This document shows positions 39,867 through 48,840 of a stretch of 64,000 nt of DNA, in pieces. The stretch lies in NCBI RefSeq assembly GCF_001465595.2, contig NZ_CP013482.1, positions 1 through 64,000 on the forward strand, written 5' to 3'. Origin of the DNA: Pandoraea apista (GTDB lineage: Bacteria > Pseudomonadota > Gammaproteobacteria > Burkholderiales > Burkholderiaceae). Position 1 is the stretch's first letter. The number at the start of each line of letters is the position of its first letter. The notes beneath the pieces were generated by a model. The model searched no databases, was not told the origin of the DNA, and saw only the letters and a program-made list of their open reading frames with translations. The translations under genes were made by a program, and so were the position numbers.

Positions 39867-40220
39867 TCAATCCGAAGTTTGCTGTCCCGAAGGGGGCTTC
39901 GTATCCAAGTAATCGATCATTCCTGCGATGAAGTCCATCCCGTAGATCGTTTCACCGTCGCGGTCGTACTGCGTGGGTTCGACTCGGCCTTCAACAAATA
40001 CTTTGGATCCCTTACCAAGATATTTGCCTGCCGACTCCGCAATTACGCCGAACACTTTAATCCGGAAAAAATCAGTCTTTTCCTGCAAATTCTCGCTACT
40101 ATCCCGCCATTTTCTGTCTACTGCAAGGGTGAGAGTAGCGATAGTGGTACTGCGCCCGGATTCTCGTACCTCAGCATCGCGAGTAAGATTGCCGCTGAAT
40201 TGAAATCTGTTCACGCTCAT
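39867..40220 (-). CDS. ssb: Single-stranded DNA-binding protein
   Basis: A 117-residue SSB with the OB-fold start SVNRFQFSGNLTRDAEVRESG and the strand FFRIKVFGVIAESAGKYLGKG. The usual acidic C-terminal tail (DDDIPF type) is absent, as in the short SSB of RK2. AGGAG precedes the ATG. It is encoded between repA and divergent trbA as in RK2, where it supports plasmid replication and early establishment. Confidence 0.92.
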   Translation of the reverse strand: MSVNRFQFSGNLTRDAEVRESGRSTTIATLTLAVDRKWRDSSENLQEKTDFFRIKVFGVIAESAGKYLGKGSKVFVEGRVEPTQYDRDGETIYGMDFIAGMIDYLDTKPPSGQQTSD

Positions 40221-40249
40221 GTGTACTACTCCTTGAGTTCGCACCTCAA

Positions 40250-40296
40250 AGTTTAGCTATACATTGGCAAGGAGTCAAGGAATTTTAGCCGCTAAA
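40250..40296 (-). promoter_or_regulatory. ssb-repA promoter with KorA-type and KorB operators
   Basis: Minus-strand TTGACT and TAAACT are 17 bases apart. GTTTAGCTATAC (40251-40262), one mismatch from the KorA operator, covers the -10. TTTAGCCGCTAAA (40284-40296) is an exact KorB operator upstream of -35. This equals the layout of the korA promoter and of the RK2 trfA promoter, so initiator level is tied to the Kor circuit. Confidence 0.92.
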
Positions 40297-40333
40297 GTTT
40301 TCCAGACCACATACCCCGGAAGAGACCACAACT

Positions 40334-40699
40334 GTGTATAACGTGATCTTCTTTACCAACGTCCTTCGACTGATTGACGAGCTTGGTCTAACCAAGCAAG
40401 GACTCTCCGAAAAATCGGGGGTGTCCATGTCATTTCTATCTGATCTGACGAACGGTAAAGCTAACCCCTCCTTAGAAGTGATGGCTAAGATTGCCGCCGC
40501 GTTAGACACGCCATTGCCGATGCTTCTGGAGTCAACGGATCTCGACACCGCGACTCTTGAAATCATTGCTAACGGCAAGGCACCGAAAAGTGTTCCCGAT
40601 GGCTACGAACGCGTATGTGCCGTTCTTCCAGAGCGCCAGGCTTTCATAGTTAAAAAGTGGGGCGAAGCAACGCGAAAGAAGCTACGCACTGACGCGTAG
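40334..40699 (+). CDS. trbA: TrbA: regulator of transfer genes
   Basis: A 121-residue repressor. The N-terminal half is a XRE-type helix-turn-helix (LTKQGLSEKSGVSMSFLSDL, then GKANPSLEVMAKIA). The C-terminal part GYERVCAVLPERQAFIVKKW is nearly the same as that of KorA here. RK2 TrbA has exactly this two-part design, the same length, and the same position between ssb and trbB; it represses tra and trb promoters. The start is GTG. Confidence 0.93.
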   Translation: MYNVIFFTNVLRLIDELGLTKQGLSEKSGVSMSFLSDLTNGKANPSLEVMAKIAAALDTPLPMLLESTDLDTATLEIIANGKAPKSVPDGYERVCAVLPERQAFIVKKWGEATRKKLRTDA

Positions 40700-40721
40700 T
40701 CCTAAAGATCCCCGCCGGCTT

Positions 40722-40762
40722 TTTAGCCGCTAAAGTGCCCTCTATATGGGGGCACTTTTTTT
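40722..40762 (+). terminator. trbA terminator with overlapping KorB operator
   Basis: TTTAGCCGCTAAA (40722-40734), an exact KorB operator, is followed at once by a hairpin (AGTGCCC / GGGCACT, 9-base loop) and seven T residues. It ends the trbA message before the trbB promoter region. Confidence 0.85.
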
Positions 40763-40858
40763 GCCTGCCGTTTTGATCGGCACTGCCATCTTATTTTTCC
40801 CACGCGATTCTACCGGTAAATCGGAATTTGTGTAGCCAATTTTCGATATTGCGTAAAT

Positions 40859-40905
40859 CTCATGTTTCGTTATATCGTTCGCACGGTGTAACGATTTGAA
40901 ACATG
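40859..40905. promoter_or_regulatory. trbB promoter region with nested dyads, candidate TrbA site
   Basis: The outer dyad CATGTTTC / GAAACATG encloses an inner ATCGTT / AACGAT. The left side, CTCATGTTTCGTTATATCG, shares 12 bases (TTTCGTTATATC) with the region before traK and 17 of 19 with a place inside traI. It lies a few bases before trbB, where TrbA should act. The preceding 90 bases are AT-rich and hold no gene. Confidence 0.55.
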
Positions 40906-40915
40906 ACGGGACAAA

Positions 40916-41911
40916 ATGGGAATCAGGGAAACCGATTTACCGAATCCGGGGCAGGGGAGTGCCCCCCCCGATTCATCCGCGAAGCGAACAATCGAGCGCC
41001 TGGCGATGGAAATGGGCGATGTCGCTTTGCACGCGTTCAACGACCCCCAGACCATCGAATTGATGCTCAACCCGGACGGCAGCCTGTGGGTTGAGCGGCT
41101 TGGTGAACCTCTGAAACACATCGGCCATATGCAGGAGTCTGTCGCTCAGACCATTCTCCGCACGATTGCCGGATTTCACGGCGAAATCATTACCGAGTCA
41201 TCGCCACGCCTGGAATGCAATTTCCCCATCGATGGATCCCGCTTCGCGGGCCAGATTCCGCCCGTTGTCCGCGCCCCTTCGTTTGCTATTCGCAAACGCG
41301 CGTCGTCGGTGTTCACGATCGATGAGTACGTAGAAAAGAAAATCATGACTCGCGAGCAAGCTGCGCTCATCAAAGGGCTGATCGCTGATCGTCGAAACAT
41401 CCTGATCGCAGGGGGCACAAGTAGCGGAAAAACAACGCTACTCAACGCCGTGGCGGCGGAACAAGTTCACGTCAGCCCAGATGATCGGTTTTTGATTGTT
41501 GAGGACACACAAGAGCTGCAAGTCAGCGCGAAAAACAAAGTCGAGTTCAAGACCACAAAAACAGTCGACTCCGGCGAGCTGCTACGCACCTCGCTTCGGA
41601 TGCGCCCCGACCGAATCCTGTTCGGTGAGGTTCGCGGCAAAGAAGCGCTGGACATGCTGATGGCGTGGAACACCGGTCACGAAGGTGGGGCCGCGACGAT
41701 CCACGCCAACACCCCCGAATCCACGCTTTCTCGCCTCTACATGGCGGTGTCGATGCACAGCAACGCGCCGCGAGAGATCGAGCCGCTGATTGGCGAAGCG
41801 GTTCATGCAGTAGTCCACATCGCCAAAACCAAGGAACACGGCCGCCGCATCACCGGAATCATGGAATTGAATGGATTCCAGGACGGCCGCTACCTGTTAC
41901 GCAACGTCTAA
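40916..41911 (+). CDS. trbB: TrbB: conjugation ATPase (VirB11 family)
   Basis: A 331-residue hexameric ATPase that powers assembly of the transfer apparatus at the inner membrane. It has Walker A ILIAGGTSSGKTTLLNAV, an Asp box (FLIVEDTQELQ), and the conserved RMRPDRILFGEVRGKEALDM with GHEGGAATIHANTP. It opens the trb operon directly after the candidate TrbA-controlled promoter. The upstream ribosome-binding site is weak. Confidence 0.94.
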   Translation: MGIRETDLPNPGQGSAPPDSSAKRTIERLAMEMGDVALHAFNDPQTIELMLNPDGSLWVERLGEPLKHIGHMQESVAQTILRTIAGFHGEIITESSPRLECNFPIDGSRFAGQIPPVVRAPSFAIRKRASSVFTIDEYVEKKIMTREQAALIKGLIADRRNILIAGGTSSGKTTLLNAVAAEQVHVSPDDRFLIVEDTQELQVSAKNKVEFKTTKTVDSGELLRTSLRMRPDRILFGEVRGKEALDMLMAWNTGHEGGAATIHANTPESTLSRLYMAVSMHSNAPREIEPLIGEAVHAVVHIAKTKEHGRRITGIMELNGFQDGRYLLRNV

Positions 41912-41926
41912 AAGGAAATTCCACCG

Positions 41927-42346
41927 ATGGCACTCGCTTTCACTTCCCTTCCTTGCGGCCTGAAAACCGCGCTGTCTCACATTCGTCAGGAGCCGGCCAA
42001 AGCGGTCCTCCTGCTGGTTCTTCTCGCTCTCACTGTGGCGTCGATGCATCCCGCCTTCGCCAGTTCATCCAGCGGGGGCGGTTTGCCGTACGAAGACTGG
42101 ATCAACAACGTCCGCGCGTCCTTTACCGGACCCTGGGCATACGGCATCGCCGTAATCGCATTCGTTGCGGCCGGGTCGGGCTTGATCTTTGGCGGGGCCG
42201 ATATGAGCGGCGCAATGCGCACGCTTGTGTGGATCGTCCTGGTGCTGTCGTTCATCGTTGCGGCCCAAAACACACTCGCAGCCATCACCGGCAAGGGTGC
42301 GTTGATCGACGTCGCGGCTGATCAGCTTCGCTCCCTGGGTCGGTAA
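41927..42346 (+). CDS. trbC: TrbC: prepilin of the mating pilus
   Basis: A 139-residue precursor. After a long signal region ending HPAFA, the mature part begins SSSSGGGLPYEDWINNVRAS. It contains two membrane helices (YGIAVIAFVAAGSGLIFGG and MRTLVWIVLVLSFIVAAQN), closely like RP4 TrbC, which is trimmed and cyclised by TraF. AAAGGAAATTCCACC precedes the ATG. It is the major subunit of the conjugative pilus. Confidence 0.92.
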   Translation: MALAFTSLPCGLKTALSHIRQEPAKAVLLLVLLALTVASMHPAFASSSSGGGLPYEDWINNVRASFTGPWAYGIAVIAFVAAGSGLIFGGADMSGAMRTLVWIVLVLSFIVAAQNTLAAITGKGALIDVAADQLRSLGR

Positions 42347-42348
42347 CT

Positions 42349-42660
42349 ATGGCTCTGCGAAAGATTCCGCTTCGGCGGGCAGGTAATCGTGTCATCGAGT
42401 TCCTGGGCGGTGATCGCGAATTGGTAATGGTCTCGGGCCTGATGGCTGCGACGCTCGTATTCGTTGCAATGAGCGTCATCGCTGCCGTGTTCGGCGTGGT
42501 TCTGTGGATCTTCGCTCTCTGGGCGTTGCGCAAGATGGCGAAGGCCGACCCGCAGATGCGCAAGGTTTACCAGCGTAGTCTCCGCTACGCGAACTACTAC
42601 CCGCCGCGCGCCACGCCTTTTCGCCTGAATACACCAGCACAAGGGAGGCAATACAAGTGA
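42349..42660 (+). CDS. trbD: TrbD: inner-membrane protein (VirB3 family)
   Basis: A 103-residue protein with two adjacent membrane segments (MVSGLMAATLVFVAMSVIAA and VVLWIFALWALRK), as in TrbD/VirB3. It stands between trbC and trbE, and its stop overlaps the trbE start (GTGA). It probably binds the TrbE ATPase at the membrane. Confidence 0.88.
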   Translation: MALRKIPLRRAGNRVIEFLGGDRELVMVSGLMAATLVFVAMSVIAAVFGVVLWIFALWALRKMAKADPQMRKVYQRSLRYANYYPPRATPFRLNTPAQGRQYK

Positions 42661-45236
42661 ACGCGACCGCATTCACCTCACTGTTCGCTTTGATCGCAGG
42701 CGGCGTGCTGATCGCGCTGTTCATGCGACTTCGCGCCGTTGGGGAGTCCCACAAGCTCAAGCTGCACCGCTCCAAGCAGGCCGGTCTTGCAGACCTCTTG
42801 AAGCACGCCAGCATCGTCGACGACGGCGTGATCCTGGGAAAAGACGGCTCCCTCATGGCTGCGTGGTTCTATCGGGGAAATGACAACGCGAGCGCGACAG
42901 AGCGCGAACGTGAATATAACTCCGCGCAGATCAATAAGGCCATCATCCGGTTGGGAAACGGATGGGCTTGCCACGTCGACGCCGTCAGAGTCAAAGCCCC
43001 GCAGTACAGCCACCCGAACGACTCGCACTTTCCGGATCCGGTGTCTGCGGCGATTGACGAGGAGCGGCGACGCTTCTTTGAGACCAACGGCAAAGTGTTT
43101 GAAGGTGCGTTCGTGGCGACCGTAACGTGGTTTCCGCCCGTACTGGCCGAACGAAAGCTGGTCGAACTGATGTACAGCGATGAAGCCGAAAAGCCAGACG
43201 CGCAGGGTGTGGCGGACGAGCTGCTGGCCGAGTTCAAGCAAGCCGTCGCCGGCATCGAGTCGCGCCTTTCCAGCGCTCTGAAGCTGGAACGCCTCGGCGC
43301 ACAGAAAGTGCTGAACGAGGATGGAACAACGACCGTTTTCGACCAGTTCCTGCAATGGATTCACTTCTGCGTCACTGGCGTTAACCATCCGATCGCGCTG
43401 CCGGCAAACCCGATGTACATCGATAGCCTCATCGGGGGCAAGGAGCTGTATACGGGCGTCATTCCGAAGATCGGTCGGAATTTTGTTCAAGTCGTTTCCA
43501 TCGACGGATTCCCCAGCGCTTCGCACCCCGGAATCCTGACCGCCCTCGGGGAGATTCCGGCGCAATACCGCTGGTCGTCGCGATTCATCTTTCTGGATCA
43601 GCACGTTGCGAACAGCCACCTGGAGAAGTTCAAGAAGCGCTGGCGGCAAAGGGTTCGTGGCTTTGTAACGGCACTCGTCAACCCGAACAGCCCGGACGTC
43701 GATGAGGACGCCGTCAACATGGTGGCGGATGCAGCAGCGGCCATTGCGGAGACCAACAGCAAGATGGTCGCGCAGGGTTATTACACGAGCGTCGTCGTCA
43801 TCATGGATGAGAACCGTGATGTGGTCGAAGCCGCGGCCCTGCTGGTTGAGCGCTCGATAAACGAACTGGGCTTCACGGCTCGCATCGAGACCGTGAATGC
43901 GATGGATGCCTTTATCGGCTCCGTTCCCGGTCACGTCGTCGAAAACGTTCGCCGTCCAATCATCAACACGATGAACCTGGCAGACATGCTGCCAACGAGT
44001 TCCATTTGGACAGGTGACGAGCGCGCACCGTGCCCGCTGTTCCCCCCCAACGCGCCGGCACTGATGCACGCACTCACAGCGGGTAACGCACCTTTCCGGG
44101 TGAACATGCACGTTGGCGACTTGGGACACGCTGCAATGTTCGGGCCTACCCGTGCCGGCAAATCGACGCACGTCGGCATGCTTGCCTTGCAATACCTTCG
44201 ATACGAAGGCGCACGGGTTTACGTCTTTGAAAAGGGCATGTCGTTTTACATCGCCTGCAAAGCGGTCGGGGGCGTGCATTACAACATCGGTGACGAAAAG
44301 CAGAGGACCGCCTATGCGCCGCTGAAGGACCTACGTTCGCGCTCGCGCCGTGCCTGGGCGATGCAATGGATGGCGACCATCATGGAACTGAACAACGTTC
44401 AGATGACGCCAGAACTGAGCAACGAGATCGCCACGGCGGTAATGACGATGGCTCGCAGTGCATCAGGCGGCGGCTCGCTCACGACTTTCAGAACGCTGGT
44501 GCAAAGCGCAGAGGTCCGCGCAGTCCTCCAGCAGTACACGGTCGACGGTGTGATGGGCCACCTGCTCGATGGTCAGGAAGACGGATTCTCCATCGACGAA
44601 GTAAGCACTATGTGCTTCGAGTTGGAACAGCTCATGCACATGGGCGACAAGTACGCACTCCCCGTGCTGCTGTACATGTTCCGCCGGATTGAAGAATCGT
44701 TGGACGGACGTCCGACTTTCATCATTCTCGACGAGGCATGGCTGATGCTTGGAAACCCGGCCTTCCGCGCGAAGTTGCGTGAATGGTTGAAGGCATTTGC
44801 CAAGAAAAATTGCCACATCCTTCTTGCTACGCAAAGCCTGAGTGACGCGAAGGAATCCGGGATCCTTGACGTCATTGTGGAATCTACCGCAACGAAAATT
44901 TTCCTCGCGAATCCGGCCGCAAACGACGAGGAATTCAGCGCGACCTACACCCAAATGGGCCTCAATCGCCGCCAAATCGAGATCATCCAGGCTGCGACGA
45001 AGAAGAAAGACTACTACCTCACTTCCGAAAAAGGCCGACGCCTCTATCAGCTTGCGCTTGGGCCGCTCGCCTTAGCGTTTGTCGGCGCGACCGACCCGGA
45101 GTCCATCGCGGAAGTGCAACGCCTCGAAGAAAAGCACGGCGGCCGACGCTTCGCTAGTGACCTTAGCGAAGGGTGGGTCAATGAATGGCTCGCCGGCCGC
45201 AACATCAATCTCAACGACTACGGAGTAGCAGCGTGA
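42657..45236 (+). CDS. trbE: TrbE: conjugation ATPase (VirB4 family)
   Basis: An 859-residue VirB4-type ATPase, close to the 852 residues of RK2 TrbE. The N-terminus has one membrane helix, then the long VirB4 domain. Walker A is MFGPTRAGKSTHVGML and Walker B is FIILDEAWLMLGNPAF, followed by KKNCHILLATQSLSDAKES. It starts with GTG overlapping trbD and ends overlapping trbF. It energises pilus building and substrate transfer. Confidence 0.95.
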   Translation: MNATAFTSLFALIAGGVLIALFMRLRAVGESHKLKLHRSKQAGLADLLKHASIVDDGVILGKDGSLMAAWFYRGNDNASATEREREYNSAQINKAIIRLGNGWACHVDAVRVKAPQYSHPNDSHFPDPVSAAIDEERRRFFETNGKVFEGAFVATVTWFPPVLAERKLVELMYSDEAEKPDAQGVADELLAEFKQAVAGIESRLSSALKLERLGAQKVLNEDGTTTVFDQFLQWIHFCVTGVNHPIALPANPMYIDSLIGGKELYTGVIPKIGRNFVQVVSIDGFPSASHPGILTALGEIPAQYRWSSRFIFLDQHVANSHLEKFKKRWRQRVRGFVTALVNPNSPDVDEDAVNMVADAAAAIAETNSKMVAQGYYTSVVVIMDENRDVVEAAALLVERSINELGFTARIETVNAMDAFIGSVPGHVVENVRRPIINTMNLADMLPTSSIWTGDERAPCPLFPPNAPALMHALTAGNAPFRVNMHVGDLGHAAMFGPTRAGKSTHVGMLALQYLRYEGARVYVFEKGMSFYIACKAVGGVHYNIGDEKQRTAYAPLKDLRSRSRRAWAMQWMATIMELNNVQMTPELSNEIATAVMTMARSASGGGSLTTFRTLVQSAEVRAVLQQYTVDGVMGHLLDGQEDGFSIDEVSTMCFELEQLMHMGDKYALPVLLYMFRRIEESLDGRPTFIILDEAWLMLGNPAFRAKLREWLKAFAKKNCHILLATQSLSDAKESGILDVIVESTATKIFLANPAANDEEFSATYTQMGLNRRQIEIIQAATKKKDYYLTSEKGRRLYQLALGPLALAFVGATDPESIAEVQRLEEKHGGRRFASDLSEGWVNEWLAGRNINLNDYGVAA

Positions 45237-45988
45237 AGAAGCTCCTCATGAAATTGCGCGGCAAAGGTCCACGCCCCGAACCTACTACAGACGACCCGTA
45301 TTTCAACGCCCGACTCAGTTGGAATCTGTACGTCGCGCCCATCGTTGAAGGACGCCGATTCAAGGATTTGTTGTGCGCTTTTTCGATGCTGATCGCACTG
45401 GTAGCAGTCGCGGAAAACGGCCGAATTGGTGCCATGTCGAAGTTCATTCCCGTCTTCCTTGAGCGGGGCGACAACGGCGAGGTCCACGCAACGCGTGGCG
45501 ATAAGGTCGAAGACGCCTTGCTGGCCGACTACCGCACTGCGGTGAACGATTTCATCATCAGCCAGCGCACGGTTACGGCCGACGCCGACTTGCAGCGAAA
45601 GATGATCTTTAAGGTGTATTCGATGCTCGCGCCCAACGATCCGGCCACGGCTCAAGTCACTCAGTTCTACAGCGGTGGCAACAAGTCGAACGGCAAGCCG
45701 ACCTTCGAGTTTTACACGGGGGGCAAGGACTCCAGCCCATTCGCTCGCGCCGCCGACGAGACAGTCACGCCGTCTCTAAACGCGTTGCTGCGCGTCACCG
45801 ATCAAACCTGGCAGGTCGACTGGACCGAAACGATTCGTTCCCGCGAAGGCGAGGTTAAGGACGTCATCAAACTACGCGCCCTTGTCACCGTGTACCAGAA
45901 CAAGGACGCAAAGATGGACGACAGCCAGCTCATCAACAACGGTCACAAGATCTTCGTGAAAGACCAGAGCCTTTCAAAACAGCTCTAA
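45233..45988 (+). CDS. trbF: TrbF: inner-membrane channel protein (VirB8 family)
   Basis: A 251-residue protein with a short cytoplasmic tail, one membrane helix (LLCAFSMLIALVAVAENG) and a periplasmic VirB8-like domain, including VDWTETIRSREGEVK. The GTG overlapping the trbE stop (GTGA) was chosen; the longer frame would intrude into trbE. RK2 TrbF has 260 residues, so the size fits. Confidence 0.9.
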   Translation: MKKLLMKLRGKGPRPEPTTDDPYFNARLSWNLYVAPIVEGRRFKDLLCAFSMLIALVAVAENGRIGAMSKFIPVFLERGDNGEVHATRGDKVEDALLADYRTAVNDFIISQRTVTADADLQRKMIFKVYSMLAPNDPATAQVTQFYSGGNKSNGKPTFEFYTGGKDSSPFARAADETVTPSLNALLRVTDQTWQVDWTETIRSREGEVKDVIKLRALVTVYQNKDAKMDDSQLINNGHKIFVKDQSLSKQL

Positions 45989-46006
45989 GCCTGGAGTAAA
46001 TCAAAC

Positions 46007-46921
46007 ATGAACAAGATTCACTGCATTGCACTTATCGCTGGCATGATTCCGGCGCTCACTTTCGCCGCCCCCGCACCGAAGACGGCTGGCGGCGAGGGCA
46101 CGGATCCGGTCGCAGACGCATATTTCTCGAAGAACGCGCCGGCGCTGACTGAGGACGAGAAAGCGGCCATCAAGATCGGTAAGGAATGGGCATCGAGCAA
46201 GACGATTACCCCCACGCGGGGACCGGACGGGTCGATCAACTATCCGTACCTTCCCGGCAAGCAATATCCGGTTGTGTGCGCCGTTCTACAGGTCTGCGAC
46301 ATCGCTTTGCAACCTGGGGAGTCGGTCACGGGATTGAACGCCGGGGATCCTCGTTATCAAGTGGAGCCGTCGATTTCTGGCTCCGGTGATACGGAACGCC
46401 TCCATCTGATTCTCAAGCCGCTTGACACCAATCTCAGCACAACGATGGTAGTCGCAACCAACCGGCGCGTGTACCACTTCCGTCTTAAGGCGTCGCGAGA
46501 AGACTCGATGCCGCTCGTGTCGTTCACCTATCCCGAGGTGGCGATGGCGAAATGGGACGCGATTCGTGCGAAGGAAGTCAAAGCGCGCAACGAAGCAACC
46601 ATCAAGGATACGGGGGAATACCTGGGCGACCTGAATTTCAACTATCAGGTCGACGGGGCCGCCTCATGGAAGCCGGTTCGGGTCTACAACGACGGGCGTA
46701 AGACGATCATCGAAATGCCCTCGACGATCGACCAAGGGGATGCGCCGGCTCTCCTCGTCGTAAGTAAGGATGGCGGCGTGTTCAGCGATGAGCAAACACG
46801 TCTTGTGAACTACCGCCTGCAAGGGAAGCGCTACATCGTCGACACCATTTTTGAGAAAGCCGTGCTTCTCGCTGGCGTCGGTTCGGAGCAAGAGCGCGTG
46901 ACGATCACGAAGGGGAAGTGA
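46007..46921 (+). CDS. trbG: TrbG: outer-membrane core protein (VirB9 family)
   Basis: A 304-residue secreted protein with a signal peptide (MNKIHCIALIAGMIPALTFA). VirB9-like features follow: a strand-rich N-terminal domain with VCAVLQVCDIALQPGE and LILKPLDTNLSTTMVVATNR, and the C-terminal domain YQVDGAASWKPVRVYNDGRK with a final RYIVDTIFEKAVLLAGVG. It forms the outer-membrane core ring with TrbI and TrbH. Confidence 0.92.
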   Translation: MNKIHCIALIAGMIPALTFAAPAPKTAGGEGTDPVADAYFSKNAPALTEDEKAAIKIGKEWASSKTITPTRGPDGSINYPYLPGKQYPVVCAVLQVCDIALQPGESVTGLNAGDPRYQVEPSISGSGDTERLHLILKPLDTNLSTTMVVATNRRVYHFRLKASREDSMPLVSFTYPEVAMAKWDAIRAKEVKARNEATIKDTGEYLGDLNFNYQVDGAASWKPVRVYNDGRKTIIEMPSTIDQGDAPALLVVSKDGGVFSDEQTRLVNYRLQGKRYIVDTIFEKAVLLAGVGSEQERVTITKGK

Positions 46922-46922
46922 C

Positions 46923-47366
46923 ATGCGAAAGCTCATCCCGCTCGTGTCATTCATCGTCAGCGGCATCCTGCTCGCTGGATGCACTACGCCCCAGCCCTAC
47001 GGCGATTTTTCTGCGGCTCAACCGGAAGTCGCACACCGTCTGGCCGACGCGGCCGTCGACCAGCTCTCGCTCCGCATGCCGCCCGCCAACACGCGGTTAT
47101 CACTCCAGCAACCGGCGACCGACGCGTTTGGTCAAGCGCTGCTGGTCTCGCTGCGTACGCGTGGCTACGCGGTCCGTGAGTTCAATCCGGACGCATTGAC
47201 GCCCTCGGCCGAAGCTGGCGTCCCGCTGCGCTACGTTGTCGATCACGGCGCTCGCATCACTGCGTATCGAGTCAGCTTGATCGTTGCCGGGAAAGCGATG
47301 AGCCGCGCATTCTCGACGGCCAACGGTGCCCCGGCCCCGGACGGTGCTTGGACGGTGGAGGAATAA
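46923..47366 (+). CDS. trbH: TrbH: outer-membrane lipoprotein (VirB7-like)
   Basis: A 147-residue lipoprotein with a signal peptide and lipobox (SGILLAGCTTP). The mature domain is small and soluble. Its place between trbG and trbI and its size fit TrbH of RK2 (160 residues), which stabilises the outer-membrane core. The ATG lies 2 bases after the trbG stop. Confidence 0.88.
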   Translation: MRKLIPLVSFIVSGILLAGCTTPQPYGDFSAAQPEVAHRLADAAVDQLSLRMPPANTRLSLQQPATDAFGQALLVSLRTRGYAVREFNPDALTPSAEAGVPLRYVVDHGARITAYRVSLIVAGKAMSRAFSTANGAPAPDGAWTVEE

Positions 47367-47369
47367 AGC

Positions 47370-48824
47370 ATGGCAAAAGAATTTGACCCGTTGTCGCCCG
47401 AGGCATCGCCGGGTGAAGTCGTAACTGGCGTGCGTCGGCTCAATCGCCTTCCGATCCTTATCATTGCAGGTATCGTCGTCGCTTTTGCAGGCACGCTGTT
47501 CGTCCTCACGTTCCAGAAGGGGCAAGAGCAACACCAGGTGAAAGTGGGGAGTAACGACGATTCCAACGGGGTGAAGAAGCCAACGGATTCGTCCAAGGTC
47601 GCGGCAGCCATTGTCGCCGGCCAGCCAAGCGGAGTTATTCGCTCATCCAAACCCAGCACGCCAGCATTGCCTTTGACAGCGTCGGGGGTTCAGGCCGCAC
47701 CTGCGACGGCCAGTGCGGTCGGCGTTCCTATCGCTCCGGTTGCGAACCGAGACGCACCGCCGCCGCCGCCGCGTGGAAACGCCGCTGGTGCGGGGACGGA
47801 ATCCGACGCACGTCTCATCGCTCAGATCGAAGAAAATCGGTTCCGCTCTCTCGAGACTGCCAATCGGGCGAAGTCGAAGGTAGCTGTAGACGGCCCTGCG
47901 ATCGGCGCTTCGGGCGGTCAGACCGTGACACCTGGCGGTCCCACTTCGCGAGACGACATGCTCGCGAGAATCGCTGACGCTCGTCAAAAGGCGATGCAAG
48001 CCGGGGGGCAAACTACCTCGGTACAAACCATGTACCAAGACCAACTGGCGCGCGTGAAGGCGGGCGTGGGCAGTGCGCCGAGTCTTATCGGCAGCGGTGG
48101 GTCGGGTTCGCCGTCTCTACTCTCCAGCAGCGGCGCGAGCGACAATCGTAACGGCTATTCGCAGTTCTCTGCCTCGGGGCAAGGTGATCGCTGGAAACTC
48201 GATTCGGACGTGCAAGCACCACGCTCGCGATTCGAGATCCGCACCGGGGACGTTATCCCTGGCGTGATGATCAGCGGCATTAATTCCGATTTACCGGGCC
48301 AGATCATGGGCCAGGTGTCGCAGAACGTTTATGACACCGCGACCGGAAAGCACCTTTTGATCCCTCAAGGAACACGACTGGTAGGCACGTACAACAACAA
48401 CGTCGTGTTCGGTCAATCCGCTGTTCTGATCGCCTGGCAACGCCTCGTGTTTCCGGACGGTAAAGCTCTCGATATTGGCTCAATGCCTGGCGCCGATGGA
48501 GCGGGCTATTCCGGCTTCCGAGATCAAGTCAATAACCACTATTTGCGCATCTACAGCTCCGCGTTGCTGATGTCGGCAATTACGGCCGGCGTTGCTTACA
48601 GCCAGGACCGCAATAGCACAAACGGCACGGGCTATCAGCAACCGACCGCCAGCAGCGAACTTAGTCAGGCACTCGGCCAGCAGCTCGGCCAAGTATCCGG
48701 ACAACTGATCTCGAAGAACCTGAACATCGCGCCGACGCTGGAAATTCGCCCTGGCTATCGATTCAACATCGTGGTGGTCAAGGATCTCGATTTCAGCAAA
48801 GCCTACCAATCGTTTGACTACTGA
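47370..48824 (+). CDS. trbI: TrbI: core channel protein (VirB10 family)
   Basis: A 484-residue VirB10-type protein spanning both membranes. One N-terminal membrane helix (LPILIIAGIVVAFAGTLFVL) is followed by a Pro/Ala-rich spacer and then the C-terminal domain (RFEIRTGDVIPGVMISGINS, LLIPQGTRLVGTYNNNVVFG). It forms the energy-sensing ring of the core complex. Confidence 0.94.
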   Translation: MAKEFDPLSPEASPGEVVTGVRRLNRLPILIIAGIVVAFAGTLFVLTFQKGQEQHQVKVGSNDDSNGVKKPTDSSKVAAAIVAGQPSGVIRSSKPSTPALPLTASGVQAAPATASAVGVPIAPVANRDAPPPPPRGNAAGAGTESDARLIAQIEENRFRSLETANRAKSKVAVDGPAIGASGGQTVTPGGPTSRDDMLARIADARQKAMQAGGQTTSVQTMYQDQLARVKAGVGSAPSLIGSGGSGSPSLLSSSGASDNRNGYSQFSASGQGDRWKLDSDVQAPRSRFEIRTGDVIPGVMISGINSDLPGQIMGQVSQNVYDTATGKHLLIPQGTRLVGTYNNNVVFGQSAVLIAWQRLVFPDGKALDIGSMPGADGAGYSGFRDQVNNHYLRIYSSALLMSAITAGVAYSQDRNSTNGTGYQQPTASSELSQALGQQLGQVSGQLISKNLNIAPTLEIRPGYRFNIVVVKDLDFSKAYQSFDY

Positions 48825-48840
48825 TCGGGAGAGTTCAGCC

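Noticed and set aside
42678..44279. 533-codon minus-strand frame opposite trbE
   Set aside because: It lies fully inside trbE, which has both Walker motifs and neighbours in the right order; GC-rich codon bias explains the open antisense frame.
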